A stretch of DNA of 64,000 nt, from positions 20,412,026-20,476,025 of the forward strand of contig NW_004955433.1 in the NCBI RefSeq assembly GCF_000276665.1. Reading direction: 5' to 3'. A program made the translations under genes and the position numbers. Of this stretch, positions 36,631 to 46,932 are shown piece by piece. The notes below the pieces were generated by a model. It had not been told where the DNA came from. It ran no database searches and saw only the letters and a program-made list of their open reading frames with translations. The first letter of the stretch is position 1, and each line of letters begins with the position of its first letter. This stretch comes from Chinchilla lanigera (taxonomy: Eukaryota > Chordata > Mammalia > Rodentia > Chinchillidae).

Positions 36631-37008
36631 TTTCTCTTGTTGCTGAGACAAAATACCCAATCCCCCAAATTAAGGAAGGAAAGGTTTATTTTGCTCATGG
36701 TTTGTGGAGGGTTCAATCCATAATCAACCGGCTCCAAGGCAGAATGACTGGGCACAGGGGCAACAGTTCAAGGCTGCAGAAGAGAGCAAAATAGGGGAGG
36801 CAAGCCTCTTTTTCTTTCTTATATTGTATGCTGGCTATCCACCCACACCCTCACCATCACCATCTCTTCCACAAGCTCAAGATGTTTACAAAGTGAGGAC
36901 CCTGACCCTCTGCTGAATCACTTACTCAAGTTTCTGAGCACCTACTTCTCACGTTGACACAATGTATCAACCATTACAGAAGGGGTACTTTAGTTCTAAG
37001 CCATAACA
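36631..37008 (-). mobile_element. MaLR LTR B, antisense
   Basis: Reversed LTR: TGCTGAGACAAAATACCC, GAAAGGTTTATTTTGCTCATGG (complement of AATAAA region), GGCTCCAAGGCAGAATGAC and the final GTTCTAAGCCATAACA, the complement of a canonical MaLR start TGTTATGGCTTAG. At about 380 bp it is near full length and better preserved than LTR A. Confidence 0.75.
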
Positions 37009-39100
37009 ATAACTTTTCTCAAGGTCATCACACTGTCTTGGATTTTCTCCTCCAATTTCCCTCATTCCCTCACTCTCAGATTTAATGTATTCATTTCCCA
37101 AGATGTGCCTGTGTGGTTCATCTGAACCATTGCCTGCCACTGACAGCCACAGCTCTTCTCAGTGAGGCTCTCTGTGCAGTCTGTTCTTCTACATTCTTAT
37201 TTCTCTGTCCCTTTGGGTCATTAGGTATAACTACTCTATGGTGATTATCTCTACATTCCAAGAAGAAATAATTCTAGCATTAGCTATACATTCTAACTAC
37301 GCCTTAAAAATATCCCCTTTAATAACCTTCCTTAAATTATAGATACCTTACTATATCATCAGTTTCCTGCCGATGCTCTAATCAATACCAAATTTAAGTT
37401 GAAACACTTCCCCCCAAATAACATTTCAGATTCATGGATATACAGGAAATTAGAGGCCCTTGGGGGAATAGTTGATAGTGTGATGTCTTAGGTCAGGGTT
37501 CCAGGTAACTGCCTGAGAGTTGAAGATGTGTACCTTGTGTTTGCTGTCAAGACCAACACCTGTGTGGGAATGAGGACAGAAGGATTACTTAAATGGGAAT
37601 ATTTAATTGTGATTGAGGTATAATGCAAATTCAGTTCCTTAGGCTCTCTGATGATGACGAGTATTCAGCATTGTTTTACATTGAAGTAAAGAAGTTACAC
37701 CTTGACATTGACCTTTCAAAGTGAATAGGCTTCCTGAGAGGGACTTCATGCCAGGTGAGTGTGATAAATTTGAGGAACTTCACCCTGAAAGACCAGCTGA
37801 GTGTCCTGTACTCCCTATACTTTGAGCTCCAAAATAGGAAAAAAAAAAGTGCCTCTCAAGATCTGAGTGGTCAATATAGCCCCACATGCACTATATTTGG
37901 TATGGAAAAATTTCTTTTTTTCCATAAATTAGTAAAATTTTATTCATTTCCATTATTTTGCCGTTAACAGAAAATTGGAGAAAGCAAAAATGTTTCATGT
38001 TTACAAAGATAAAAGGCTTCTTTGCCCAGAGTTCAAAACCTCAAACAACAGGAAGATAAAAGCACCCTGCCCCACAGCCGCTGAGCCGACCCTATTTCTG
38101 GTTGGTACTGGGACATATCACAGGACACACAGAAGACATGAAAAATCTTGCTAACAGAGCTCACTAATTGTAAATTTTAACAAAGTTTTTGCTCTTTTTG
38201 AAACTCACTTGATCATGAAAAAGAAAAAGAAAGAAGGGGCTACCTCTGAGTCTTGGTGTTTAATTTTTTAAAAATTTACCTATTTCCTTCTGTCGTGTAT
38301 CCCCACATTGAATTAACACTTTAAAATCAAATATGCTTTTGATATCCACTGGTTTCTTTGAATGACCCCTTTTAATAACTTCCTGAATGAAGGAAATTAA
38401 CAGGTAGGTAGATATTGTTGAATGATTATTTTTCACTTGTCATTGCCCTTTTGTCTCACCCATGAAAATATATAGTACATATATTATGGAGTATTTTTGT
38501 TTTTTTGTGCTATAATAATATGTACATACATTTTTCAATCTATTATATTGCCAACATAAAGGTGTTTATTTTGTTTTTAAAGACTGATATTTGCTTGAAT
38601 GCATACCCTGCTAACTAATAGCTTTCAGGACTGCAAATAAATTTTGGTTAAGTTCAGTTTCCTCATCAACAAGAACAGATTTTATTTTGCATTGTTCAAA
38701 AATCTATAGTGCTCTAGATCTATACCCAACAGAGTTCCAGGGAGGTATGAAAAGTAGTCAATATCTTAAATTCTTTTCTCTTTGGTCAGGTGCTTTCATC
38801 CCACAATGTCTTTTTTTCATTTTAAAGAGAGAAAAAAAAACCAATAAAAACGATACAGAATTTCAAAATGATGACAGGAAATTAAGAAGGGTTATTATAT
38901 TGCATATTGTTGTCTTCAAAGTACTTGCTCTACAAGATATAGACATACAAAATTGATCAAACAATATAAGCACTAACTGTTCCTTTCAATGAACTAATAT
39001 AAATTAGTAGTACAATTATCTTAGCTATCTTATATGTGTATGTATATATTTTTAAAATTTTCCTTTCATTCTTTTCTCCTTTCTCGCATCCTACCTGTTC
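37009..39100. other. Unassigned sequence
   Basis: No gene or confident transposon over 2 kb. A possible MIR core fragment sits at 38,648-38,672 (CAGTTTCCTCATCAAC). Open frames are under 90 codons. Confidence 0.45.
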
Positions 39101-39104
39101 ATAC

Positions 39105-39585
39105 CATAGTGACATATGTGCACCCATGTTTATAGCAGCACAATTTGTCATAGCTAAATCTTGGAAATAACCTAAATGCCCATAAACTGAGAAATGGATA
39201 AAAAAGATCTGATATTTGTATACAATAGAGTATTACTCAGCTATAAAGAAAGATAAACTCGAGGCCTTCTTTTGTTTTTTTGAGACAGGGTCTCGCTATG
39301 CAGTTCTGGCTGGCATTGACCTCACTGGGTAGCTCAGATTGGCCTCAAACTCTCAACAATCCACCTGCCTCAGCCTCCCAAGAGCTGGGATTACAGGCGT
39401 GTGCCACCACGACCTGAAAACTTGAGGCTTTTATAGATAAATGGATGCAACTAGAAATCATACTTATACATGAAACAAATCTGACTCAAATGTGTAAACA
39501 TCATATTGTTTCCCTAGTGTAAGAAACTGAAACAGTAAGATCCAAAAGGTACAAGAGATATTGTGAAAGGGAAGAAAACTTCTCC
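39105..39585 (+). mobile_element. L1 LINE ORF2 3' end, interrupted by B1
   Basis: The plus strand carries the hallmark end of mammalian L1 ORF2: TTTATAGCAGCACAATTTG, CCTAAATGCCCATAAACTG, GAAATGGATAAAAAAGATC and AGAGTATTACTCAGCTATAA. After the B1 insertion it resumes with ATAAATGGATGCAACTAGAA and a GTTTCCCTAGTGTAAGAAACTG tail. In intact L1 this encodes the C-terminal region of ORF2 protein; here it is broken by stops and frameshifts and cannot be functional. Confidence 0.85.
39253..39432 (-). mobile_element. B1 SINE (7SL-derived) nested in L1
   Basis: Plus strand reads as a reversed B1: TTTTGTTTTTTTGAGACAGG, TCTCGCTATGCAG, GCCTCAAACTCTC, CACCTGCCTCAGCCTCCC and GCTGGGATTACAGGCGTG. The two similar CTATGCAG..TGGC / GGGTAGCTCAG..TTGGC segments reflect the internal duplication typical of rodent B1. 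Imperfect flanks AACTCGAGGCCTT and AACTTGAGGCTTT mark the target-site duplication, proving insertion into a pre-existing L1. Confidence 0.93.
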
Positions 39586-40900
39586 CACAATTTCTTTTAC
39601 ATATCCTTTCTTTGCTGGGTTTCTTCTTTCCTCCTGAAGTGTTTCTTGAGAACAGAGTATATGTACAACATATTTTATTTTTATGATGATGAATAATGCC
39701 TCATATACAACAATGAATTTTCTCAAAATGTAGTCCATACCTCCTGAATGTCAATGTCACCAAGTTTTCTTTACAAAATATAGCACCATCATCTTAATTC
39801 AAATGTTTGCTTCAGGTTATCTAAGGTTACAACACTTCTTAAAATTCTCAAATTAGTCTTATAAACATGAAAAATTGTAGCAATCAAATCTGGTGAGCTA
39901 CATAAAATATATATACAAAATAAAGGTATGTTGTGTTTAATCACAGTGTTGTTTTCTGAAGGAAATAAAGGTAATTAGCAAAAAGATAAAATATGAACAA
40001 GCTTCTTTTAATATAATGGTCTCTTGTGTTAATTTCTTGGAGATTAAAAGATGAGGAGTCATGCTGAAGTTTTATAGAGCTGATGAATATGGACAGGTGC
40101 TGAGTTCAATTAGAGGACCCACAATTTCATACATCCACAAGAATATTGGAAAGAATTAAGGAATTTTGTTCAAACTGTAATTATTCAAAAGAATGAAGAA
40201 AGAAGACTTATTATCCCAGACAATGCAGGTCACTTTGCCATAGCAAGATGTATTATAAATAGGAAACAAGTACTTGAAATTGGAGAAACAGAGACATCTA
40301 CATAATTTAAGAATTTGTTGCCTAGACATTTCTGTCACTCTTTTAACTCTTTCTCTGCCTTGCAATTCAGACATAGGTGTAGTGAAATTCATGTGTGATA
40401 TTTCTAATATGAAAGATATGATATGAAATCTTAATCTATTTTGCTTTGTTTTCCTTGTTTGTTCAACCTTTAATTTTGAAGAGTTACAAGGCGGATGCCT
40501 TCTTGGATTCTCCTACTGATTTTCCTCTAATGTTTAATGCTATATTTTGACCTATCGTCAGTCAAGAACCTTTTGGTTTCTTAGTGGTGGACTTGGATTC
40601 AGTCTGTTTTTTCCCTTGTTACCATTCGTGTATGTTCTTTTGGACTCTAATTCTGCACCTTTTGGTAATAGGTTGTTGCTATTTCCCTACTAAGTATGCC
40701 CTAAACTGCACTAAATTGCTGTTCTTTCCAATATTCTGTGCAAGTTTTATACCCTAGAAAGTCCTGAGAACTGGTCTTAAAACTAATACCTCCTAAACAT
40801 CAGAAAATAAAACAGAGGTGATTCCTCAGGACAAATCAGGAAAACTAAAGTAATTAATTTCTTATTGACAGAATCAGAAATCATTATTATTACATATCTC
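39586..40900. other. Unassigned AT-rich sequence
   Basis: No gene or transposon recognised; open frames under 80 codons with no domain. Confidence 0.45.
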
Positions 40901-40905
40901 TCCCT

Positions 40906-40995
40906 CTCTTTCTTTTTTGGTACTGGGAATTGAACTCAGGACCTTTCGCTTGCCAGGCAGGTGCTTGTGCCACTGAGCTATACCTCCAACCCTCT
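40906..40995 (-). mobile_element. Older ID-type SINE, antisense
   Basis: Reversed ID body TTTTTTGGTACTGGGAATTG, ACTCAGGACC, GCTTGCCAGGCAGGTGC and CTGAGCTATACCTCCAACCC. The ATACCTCCAACCC ending differs from the ATCCCCAGCCCC of the other copies and marks a diverged subfamily. Flanks TCATTATTATTAC and TTCATTATTAC are an imperfect duplication. Confidence 0.88.
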
Positions 40996-41931
40996 TCATT
41001 ATTACAAATTGAAGTATTACTATTATTTATCTCCAGCCCCCAACATGTTGATTACTTATAAAATCAAATATCTCTATACGTAATTCCTTTACCAAACAAA
41101 TTTGACAGCATTCCATGCCCAACTTTACTTCTAATCTGCCTCAATTTTCATTTCATTAATAGTGTTTTGTCTCCTTGGTTCTTAAGATAAGCATTTGGTG
41201 GAACTGTTTCTTATTTGTGTTTCCTATTATATAATTTAATTTTCTTAATTGATTTATGTAATTCCTAAGATTTTTCTCCATTGACCACCATCAAATCTAT
41301 AAAACTAACTTACCATCATTTATAAATTTATAAATCAGCTAAAATTTCTGAAACTCTTCTAAAAATGAGAAAGTATCATATCTACATGACATTCTTACTT
41401 GTCTTTTAATGTACAAACTGTATAGCCTAGTAAATTTCAAGGAATTTTTCATGTAATATCTATTTTCTCATGTGGAGCCATATTAGAATGAAAAGTACAA
41501 ATATGTGTCTGGATTCTGTGTTCTAATGGTTTCCTCAAGCAACACAAAGGTCTACTTCAAAATCTAGGCAAAGATTTTGGTGGATGGATCATTAAAGAAA
41601 GAGACAAGTTTGACCTTTCACATTCTGGAGGACTCTTGACAGCTCTTAGGAATGGAAAGAACAAAGTTAATATTTTACAAATTCATTGTGGCTAAGCTTA
41701 CTGGAAGAATGTCTTTCTGGACAATTATTTTTCCTGATATATTAGAATCAAGGTAGACAATGTATGTAAAATCCAAAAGAGGCTACAGTAAAGAAAATAC
41801 TGGAAAAAGGAAACATAATAGCATCATCTTATCATATTTTCCTGAGATTTTTATTCTTAGCCTTAAAAATAAATTATTTTATAAACCATTAGAAATCATT
41901 TAGGAACTAGCTACTAAAAGAAAATTGAAAT
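40996..41931. other. Unassigned AT-rich sequence
   Basis: Nothing recognised. It borders the 5' target duplication of the large LTR that follows. Confidence 0.45.
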
Positions 41932-42310
41932 GAGTAACTGTTATAGTTTGGGGCTTTGCAAGGGGAATAATATAATACAGGACACATATTTTATAAGTTT
42001 ATTTATAATAATCACCCAAAGAATCATATAGAAAGAGAGTGCAGGAAATCTGTACACACACTAGAGACCAAAGTATCCTGCAGAGGGCCTGGATCGTGCC
42101 ACAGTGTCCTGCAAGAGTCCAACTGAAGAGCTAAATCCCATAACAATGCCTCCCAGGAGACCAACTGGAGGCATGGGGCCCAAAATAATGTCTCATGTGG
42201 CCTGTTTCACAATTCTGTGCTGAGAAGTCCCAAAGGTCAGTGATGGAAGGTAGAAAATCTGTACCATAGTGATGAAGGGTCTTTACCAGCAGGCTGAGGG
42301 ATCTGCCCTT

Positions 42311-42664
42311 GAGCCAGGAAACAATGCTCAAAGTGAGAACCAGAGCTCCCCCGAAAGGTACCACAACCATCCTCAGCAACAGTGAGGTCCCAAGCACCTC
42401 TGACTATGAGGACAGCTGAGATCCCATCTGGAATGCCAGCATGACAAATTTCTCCAGGAGACTGAGCAGTACACCCTCTTTCCCTCCAGAGCCAGGAAGA
42501 AATGCTCAAAGTGAGGACCAGAACTCCCCCAAGTGAACTGAAGCCATTCTCAGCAACAACCAGGTCCTGAGCTCCTTCAGTGCTGAGGACAACCAAGTTC
42601 ATCAGGAAGGTCAGCATCACAATCTCCTCCAAGAGAACCAGCACCACCTTACCAGCTTCTAACA
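42311..42664 (-). repeat. Internal tandem duplication of ~178 bp within the LTR
   Basis: GAGCCAGGAA(A/G)(C/A)AATGCTCAAAGTGAG starts at 42,311 and again at 42,489. The two units stay alignable to their ends (CTCAGCAACA, CCAGGAGACTGAGCA / CCAAGAGAACCAGCA), with roughly a quarter of positions different by eye. A further degraded unit may precede them (42,133-42,310: AACAATGCCTCCCAGGAGACC). Confidence 0.8.
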
Positions 42665-42726
42665 GCACTCAGCAGCTTCTATCAGCTCCCAACAGCCTCA
42701 AAACTTCTTGCTGTCCAGTTCTGCCT

Positions 42727-42770
42727 CTTATGCTACTGGCAATAATCCTTGGGTGGGCGTGCCACACCCA
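42727..42770 (-). promoter_or_regulatory. Putative LTR promoter of the solo LTR
   Basis: On the minus strand GGGTGTGGCACGCCCACCC (GC/CACCC-type box, 42,768-42,750) precedes GCATAAG (42,733-42,727), a weak TATA-like box. Order and spacing resemble a retroviral U3 core promoter. Activity is not shown. Confidence 0.4.
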
Positions 42771-42846
42771 GCACCACACTGGACCAATTCAGCTGTGCGT
42801 TGCAAGTTAACCACCAGTTGTTAAACCACCAGAGTAACACAGAACA

Positions 42847-44780
42847 TAATATATTAAAAATTGAAATATAAGCAAATGATTATACATGTTACAATTGCAG
42901 AAGGAAACTTCAGTATGGGTTCTTGTCAGCAAGTGGCAGTCAGACTCATAACAAAAATGAACTTCATTGTAACTGTAGGTTTGCTTAGCTTTACAAAAGT
43001 ACAGAAAGCAACAGATCCAACTGTACAGCATTTTCTCCTTAGTCAGAGATCTGTAGCCTCTCCAGTGAGTACACAGCTTCTTTTACTTCCTGACCTACAG
43101 GGACCAAACCTGGTTTTCATGAACGAGATCCAGCATGTATATGGTTCACCATGACAAAGAAGCAAACATTTCTGTTTTCCATCAACATTTTATATAATCT
43201 TGAGCAATGTAAACCTAGATCTGCCTAACACCCAATTCTATAAAACTAGGTGTGCTCCCAAATAGCCGGTGAGGCTGAATAACATTCTATATTTGCCTTC
43301 TTCATGAAGTTCTCTTGGAAACATCACTAGAAGATAAAGGCCGTGAAGTGACAACTCCCTCCTGGACAGTCTTGCAGAGACTAGGCCTCCTATTAGTCTG
43401 TTCTTAGCAAATCAAGAGCAATAACATATTGTAAATTCTTTCAAATGGGGTTATGAAATTTTAATGAGGAAATGAAGAAAAAATGTTTAATTCTGAATAT
43501 GATACTCAAGAACAACTATAAAAAGAGATTATATTTGAGTTCTGTTGAGAAAATGAGAAAAATTCTGGTATACAATAAATCTCAAGATCATTTAGACACA
43601 AGAAAAAGTAGATAGGGAAATAGAGTTGTAGATGCTTAGATCTGAGGTAGGGGAAGTTAATTCTTCAAGATACCAGAAACCTTTTGCGTAGGAAATTCAA
43701 AGGACATGAACCTAGAAGGAAGGCTGGACCCAGCTGATTTGCCCTCTTTGAATTGAAAGCATTTATGAAACTTTTCCTGTAACTAATTTGTACACTTACA
43801 AATGATTTGACTAACATTTACATCATATCAACAAGGTACACTGTAAATTGTTAGTTTATTTATAGTTATGGAAATCAGCAGTCACTTCAACTAACAGAAA
43901 AGAAGTCTACTAGATAAACCTTGCCAGCCTATTAGCAGGAATGTTGTGCATCCACTGACAAAGAATGTGCATGTCAGATTTATATGAGGAAACTTGATGT
44001 TCATAATATATTAAATCTTTGTGAAATGAGGGAAAGTTGGAAAAACTAAAATATCAACATTTCCAATTCAGATATATTTTCCCTGATGCAGTTATTGTTT
44101 CAAAAAAGGAATTTTTGTTTGTTTTATTTTTTGTCTTCAAAAAAATGAGGAATTTTGTATAAAATAGATATGTATACTCCAACCTGACAATATTTTGAAA
44201 TATTTTTGAATATTACTCCAAAATTAGTATCAAACAAAGTTTCTATAATTTCTCTGACAGTACTGACAACTAAAGCTATCACAAGGACAAAAAGACCATG
44301 ATTAAATCCTAGGGAACAAGTGATTTTGTTCTGAAGTCTTTTGTGTTGTTGCATTAGTATTTCTATGTCTTTGAAAATGTTTATTGAACTGATATGATTC
44401 CCTATTAAAAGTTCACTTCTCAGAGATAATAGTATGATCAGAGCACTAATTAAGTGTTCACATTTGTTGTATTATTCTCAGTTAAGTTAATATCACTATT
44501 TTGGTCTTTATTACAAAGAATATATTGTAACTTCTGAAATATTCAGGTGGTTCTTTAAAATTTTGTGTCCAAACTAGTTTAGATATACATCTAAAACAAA
44601 TTCATCCTTCTGTATACATTGTTATTTAAAAACAGTATGAGTAATTAACTGTTTGTTTTTGTCATTATAGAAATTAGAAAATTATGTAAATATATCAGAC
44701 CATGTAGTCTTGTAGGGGACAGTGACTCTTAACATATCATTTTAGAATAGAATAATTCTAGTCTTAATGCAAGCCTCCAA
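42847..44780. other. Unassigned sequence between two solo LTRs
   Basis: About 1.9 kb without identifiable gene or transposon. The stretch 43,010-43,400 is less AT-rich but shows no coding signature. There is no retroviral interior linking the LTRs on either side, which are unrelated in sequence. Confidence 0.45.
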
Positions 44781-44783
44781 ATG

Positions 44784-45259
44784 TGTCTTGAGAAACATCC
44801 AGGAGGGGTTTTAAAGAGTTAACTTTGCAATCCTCACTGATCCCTGGAATGCTTCTTCAAAGACAAAGAATGCCAAACTACCTATGACCTTGTCTGGGTT
44901 ATTTCATCCTTTCTCTGGCCCTAGATAAACACCGTAAACATAAAGGAAATGTGTGGTTATCAAAAGGGGAACATATAGAACAGAGTACAAAAAGCATATA
45001 TCATGGTGGTTGGGCTCATGACCACAGCCTGACTCGGTTAGGTGGCACAAGGAAAACAACATGTGGCCAGGGCTATAACATTCCAATCTGTTACCATGGA
45101 AACCAAAAATGTATATAAGCTGGGAACAAAGGCAGGCCCACCCCCACTTCCCTGACTTGAAAATCAGGATGAGAGGTGACTAGTCTAAATTAAAACTTTG
45201 CCTTTTCTCATAAAGTTCTTTGGTCTCTTGTGGAATACAGCCCTAATTTTGCCATAACA
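44784..45259 (+). mobile_element. Solo LTR, ERV1-like
   Basis: The unit begins near TGTCTTGAGAAACATCC and ends ...GCCATAACA. Its regulatory order is classical for a gammaretrovirus-like LTR: CCAAT at 45,093-45,097, TATATAA at 45,112-45,118, ATTAAA at 45,189-45,194, and then TTTGGTCTCTTGTGG in a position equivalent to the R/U5 GT-rich element. No internal region adjoins it. Target duplications are not clear, so the outer limits are approximate. The LTR is about 475 bp, a usual length. Confidence 0.68.
45093..45194 (+). promoter_or_regulatory. LTR core promoter and poly(A) signal
   Basis: CCAAT (45,093), TATATAA (45,112) and ATTAAA (45,189) are ordered as U3 promoter elements followed by the R-region polyadenylation hexamer. 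Predicted initiation is roughly 25-30 bases after TATATAA, near 45,140. Confidence 0.6.
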
Positions 45260-46495
45260 GGCTATGACTTCCATGCTGGATGAAATCATCTGAACAATTG
45301 TTATGAGATTTTCTCCAGAAAAGTTATTTTAAGAAGTACCTTAACACAAGAATGTAAGCTCTCATCAAGTATTACCCTTATAAAATGCCTTTTACTACAT
45401 ACATGATACTTAGGTTGATTAGTAATAATATTTTGATATCAAAATTTGGGAGATTTGAGGCAAGCTACAATACTGAGCCTTGTGATTGTGAACATATTTA
45501 AGACTTTAGCTCTTTTTATTTATATGTTTTCTTTTTGTGTTAAGTTAATCAGTAAAATAGTCAAGAAATAGCATTCTTCACTGTAGGTGAATCCTTTCAC
45601 TGGCATTTCAAAAAGACTCATTATCAATACATTTTTCCACTTGAGACACTTAAATAGAATGTGCACATTTATTTTACTTTGTGAGTAAAGTTTATAGTGA
45701 TATCTCATTGGATGTAGCTTAGATCATTTATATTCATGCCCAATATGATGAAGAAAAGTGACTCTGAAAAAACTTATAAAAATAGAATTTTGCAACCATA
45801 ATCACATTTTCTAATCCCCAGGCAAACTCTCTTAGGTTAGCTAATATGCTAGGAAAGGAAAGAGGGAGATGGAGTGTTCAAGCTTCATAATTTGCCCAAA
45901 GTTTAATAAAGTCTGTATTTATGAAGGTATAAGCAGGCTACAGAGAAATCAGCAAGGGATGGTAAAACTCCCTAGAGTGAAAGTGTAGAGTTATAAATAT
46001 CAGGACAGAGGACCATGAGGAGAGAGGAGGCTGCAGAACATGGAGAGATGAGCTGAGTATCCTAATAACCTGATATGGACTATTGGATAAGAGACACAAG
46101 GCCTATAGTGAGCTGGTGCAGAGGGATATGTGGAACATAATCACCGCTCCAGCTTCTAAGTCTCCTCTATCTTCTGAACTCATTATGGTGTCAACCATTG
46201 GCTCAAATTTTATGGCAGGCAGAGAGCAAGGGAGCTGCCCAGGGGCGATCATTTCCTGGGACAAAGCAAGGTAGGGAGACATTAAGAGTGGATCTGGGTA
46301 GGCAGTGGAAAATATATTCACCATTAAAAGAATTCTATGATGCAACCGAAGGATGGGTAAAGGAATATTGCTTTATGAACAAATAATCACTCTGTATATT
46401 TTGCTTCATAAATATAGTTGATTTTCTGTTACAAAGAAGACCAACAAAAAAAGTACTTACTTAAAAATGTCTTGTTGAGCCTCAACTCTGGAAGG
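45260..46495. other. Unassigned sequence
   Basis: Slightly GC-richer at 46,010-46,330 with overlapping short frames on both strands and no domain. It may include an old repeat that I cannot name. Confidence 0.4.
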
Positions 46496-46499
46496 AAGA

Positions 46500-46690
46500 G
46501 AGCTGGTAATGATTGCGGCTTTCACAGTTTATTGTTTCACTAATTTTTTCCAGTTTGATATTTCTATATGCCAGACAACAAACTCTGTTAAAGGCATTCA
46601 CATTCTGCTTTGATCCCAAATAGGAATCAAAAGGTTTAAGTGGTTTCCCTGCAGATACACAACTAAGGAGAGACAGAACCAACATTTTAG
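46500..46690 (-). mobile_element. MIR SINE, antisense
   Basis: The right-hand part is diagnostic: AGGTTTAAGTGGTTTCCCTG, a CAGATACACAACTAAGGAGAG segment and GACAGAACCAACATTTTAGG, the complement of the MIR tRNA-like head. The left part is diverged. Confidence 0.55.
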
Positions 46691-46832
46691 GATGAGGAGC
46701 CTCTAGTACAAGAACAATTGAATATTCTTCCCAAGTAAGGCCAACATCATCCCTCCTTTTAAGAAAATACCATGATTATGTTTTATAATAGTCCTTTTGG
46801 TTTCCATTTATCCCTCCCAAAACAAGGAACAA

Positions 46833-46932
46833 NNNNNNNNNNNNNNNNNNNNNNNNNNNNNNNNNNNNNNNNNNNNNNNNNNNNNNNNNNNNNNNNNNNN
46901 NNNNNNNNNNNNNNNNNNNNNNNNNNNNNNNN
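46833..46932. other. Assembly gap, 100 N
   Basis: Exactly 100 unknown bases, a size often used in assemblies as a placeholder for a gap of unknown length. True missing length cannot be inferred. Any reading frame drawn across it is meaningless. Confidence 0.99.

Larger units (their letters stand above)
41939..42831 (-). mobile_element. Large solo LTR (ERV), TG...CA ends, GAGTAAC flanks
   Basis: An 893-bp unit starts TGTTATAGTTTGG and ends TTAAACCACCA. It is flanked by GAGTAAC at 41,932-41,938 and 42,832-42,838, the target-site duplication expected for retroviral integration. Minus orientation is inferred from a GCATAAG TATA-like box (42,733-42,727) with a CACCC/GC-rich stretch just upstream (42,750-42,770), and an AATAAA at 42,003-41,998 near the far end. 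This predicts a short U3, a very long R of about 700 bp and a short U5. The middle carries a ~178-bp tandem duplication. The 143-codon minus-strand frame inside (42,237-42,668) is a product of that repeat and is not a gene. No internal viral region is present. Family not assigned; a 6-7 bp duplication is compatible with an ERVK/ERV2-type element. Confidence 0.7.

Noticed and set aside
42237..42668. 143-codon open frame, minus strand
   Set aside because: It lies wholly in the solo LTR and arises from the tandem duplicated units; no domain and no evidence of selection.
41939..45259. The two solo LTRs at 41.9-42.8 and 44.8-45.3 kb as the ends of one provirus
   Set aside because: They are unrelated in sequence and inferred orientation, and the DNA between them shows no retroviral features.
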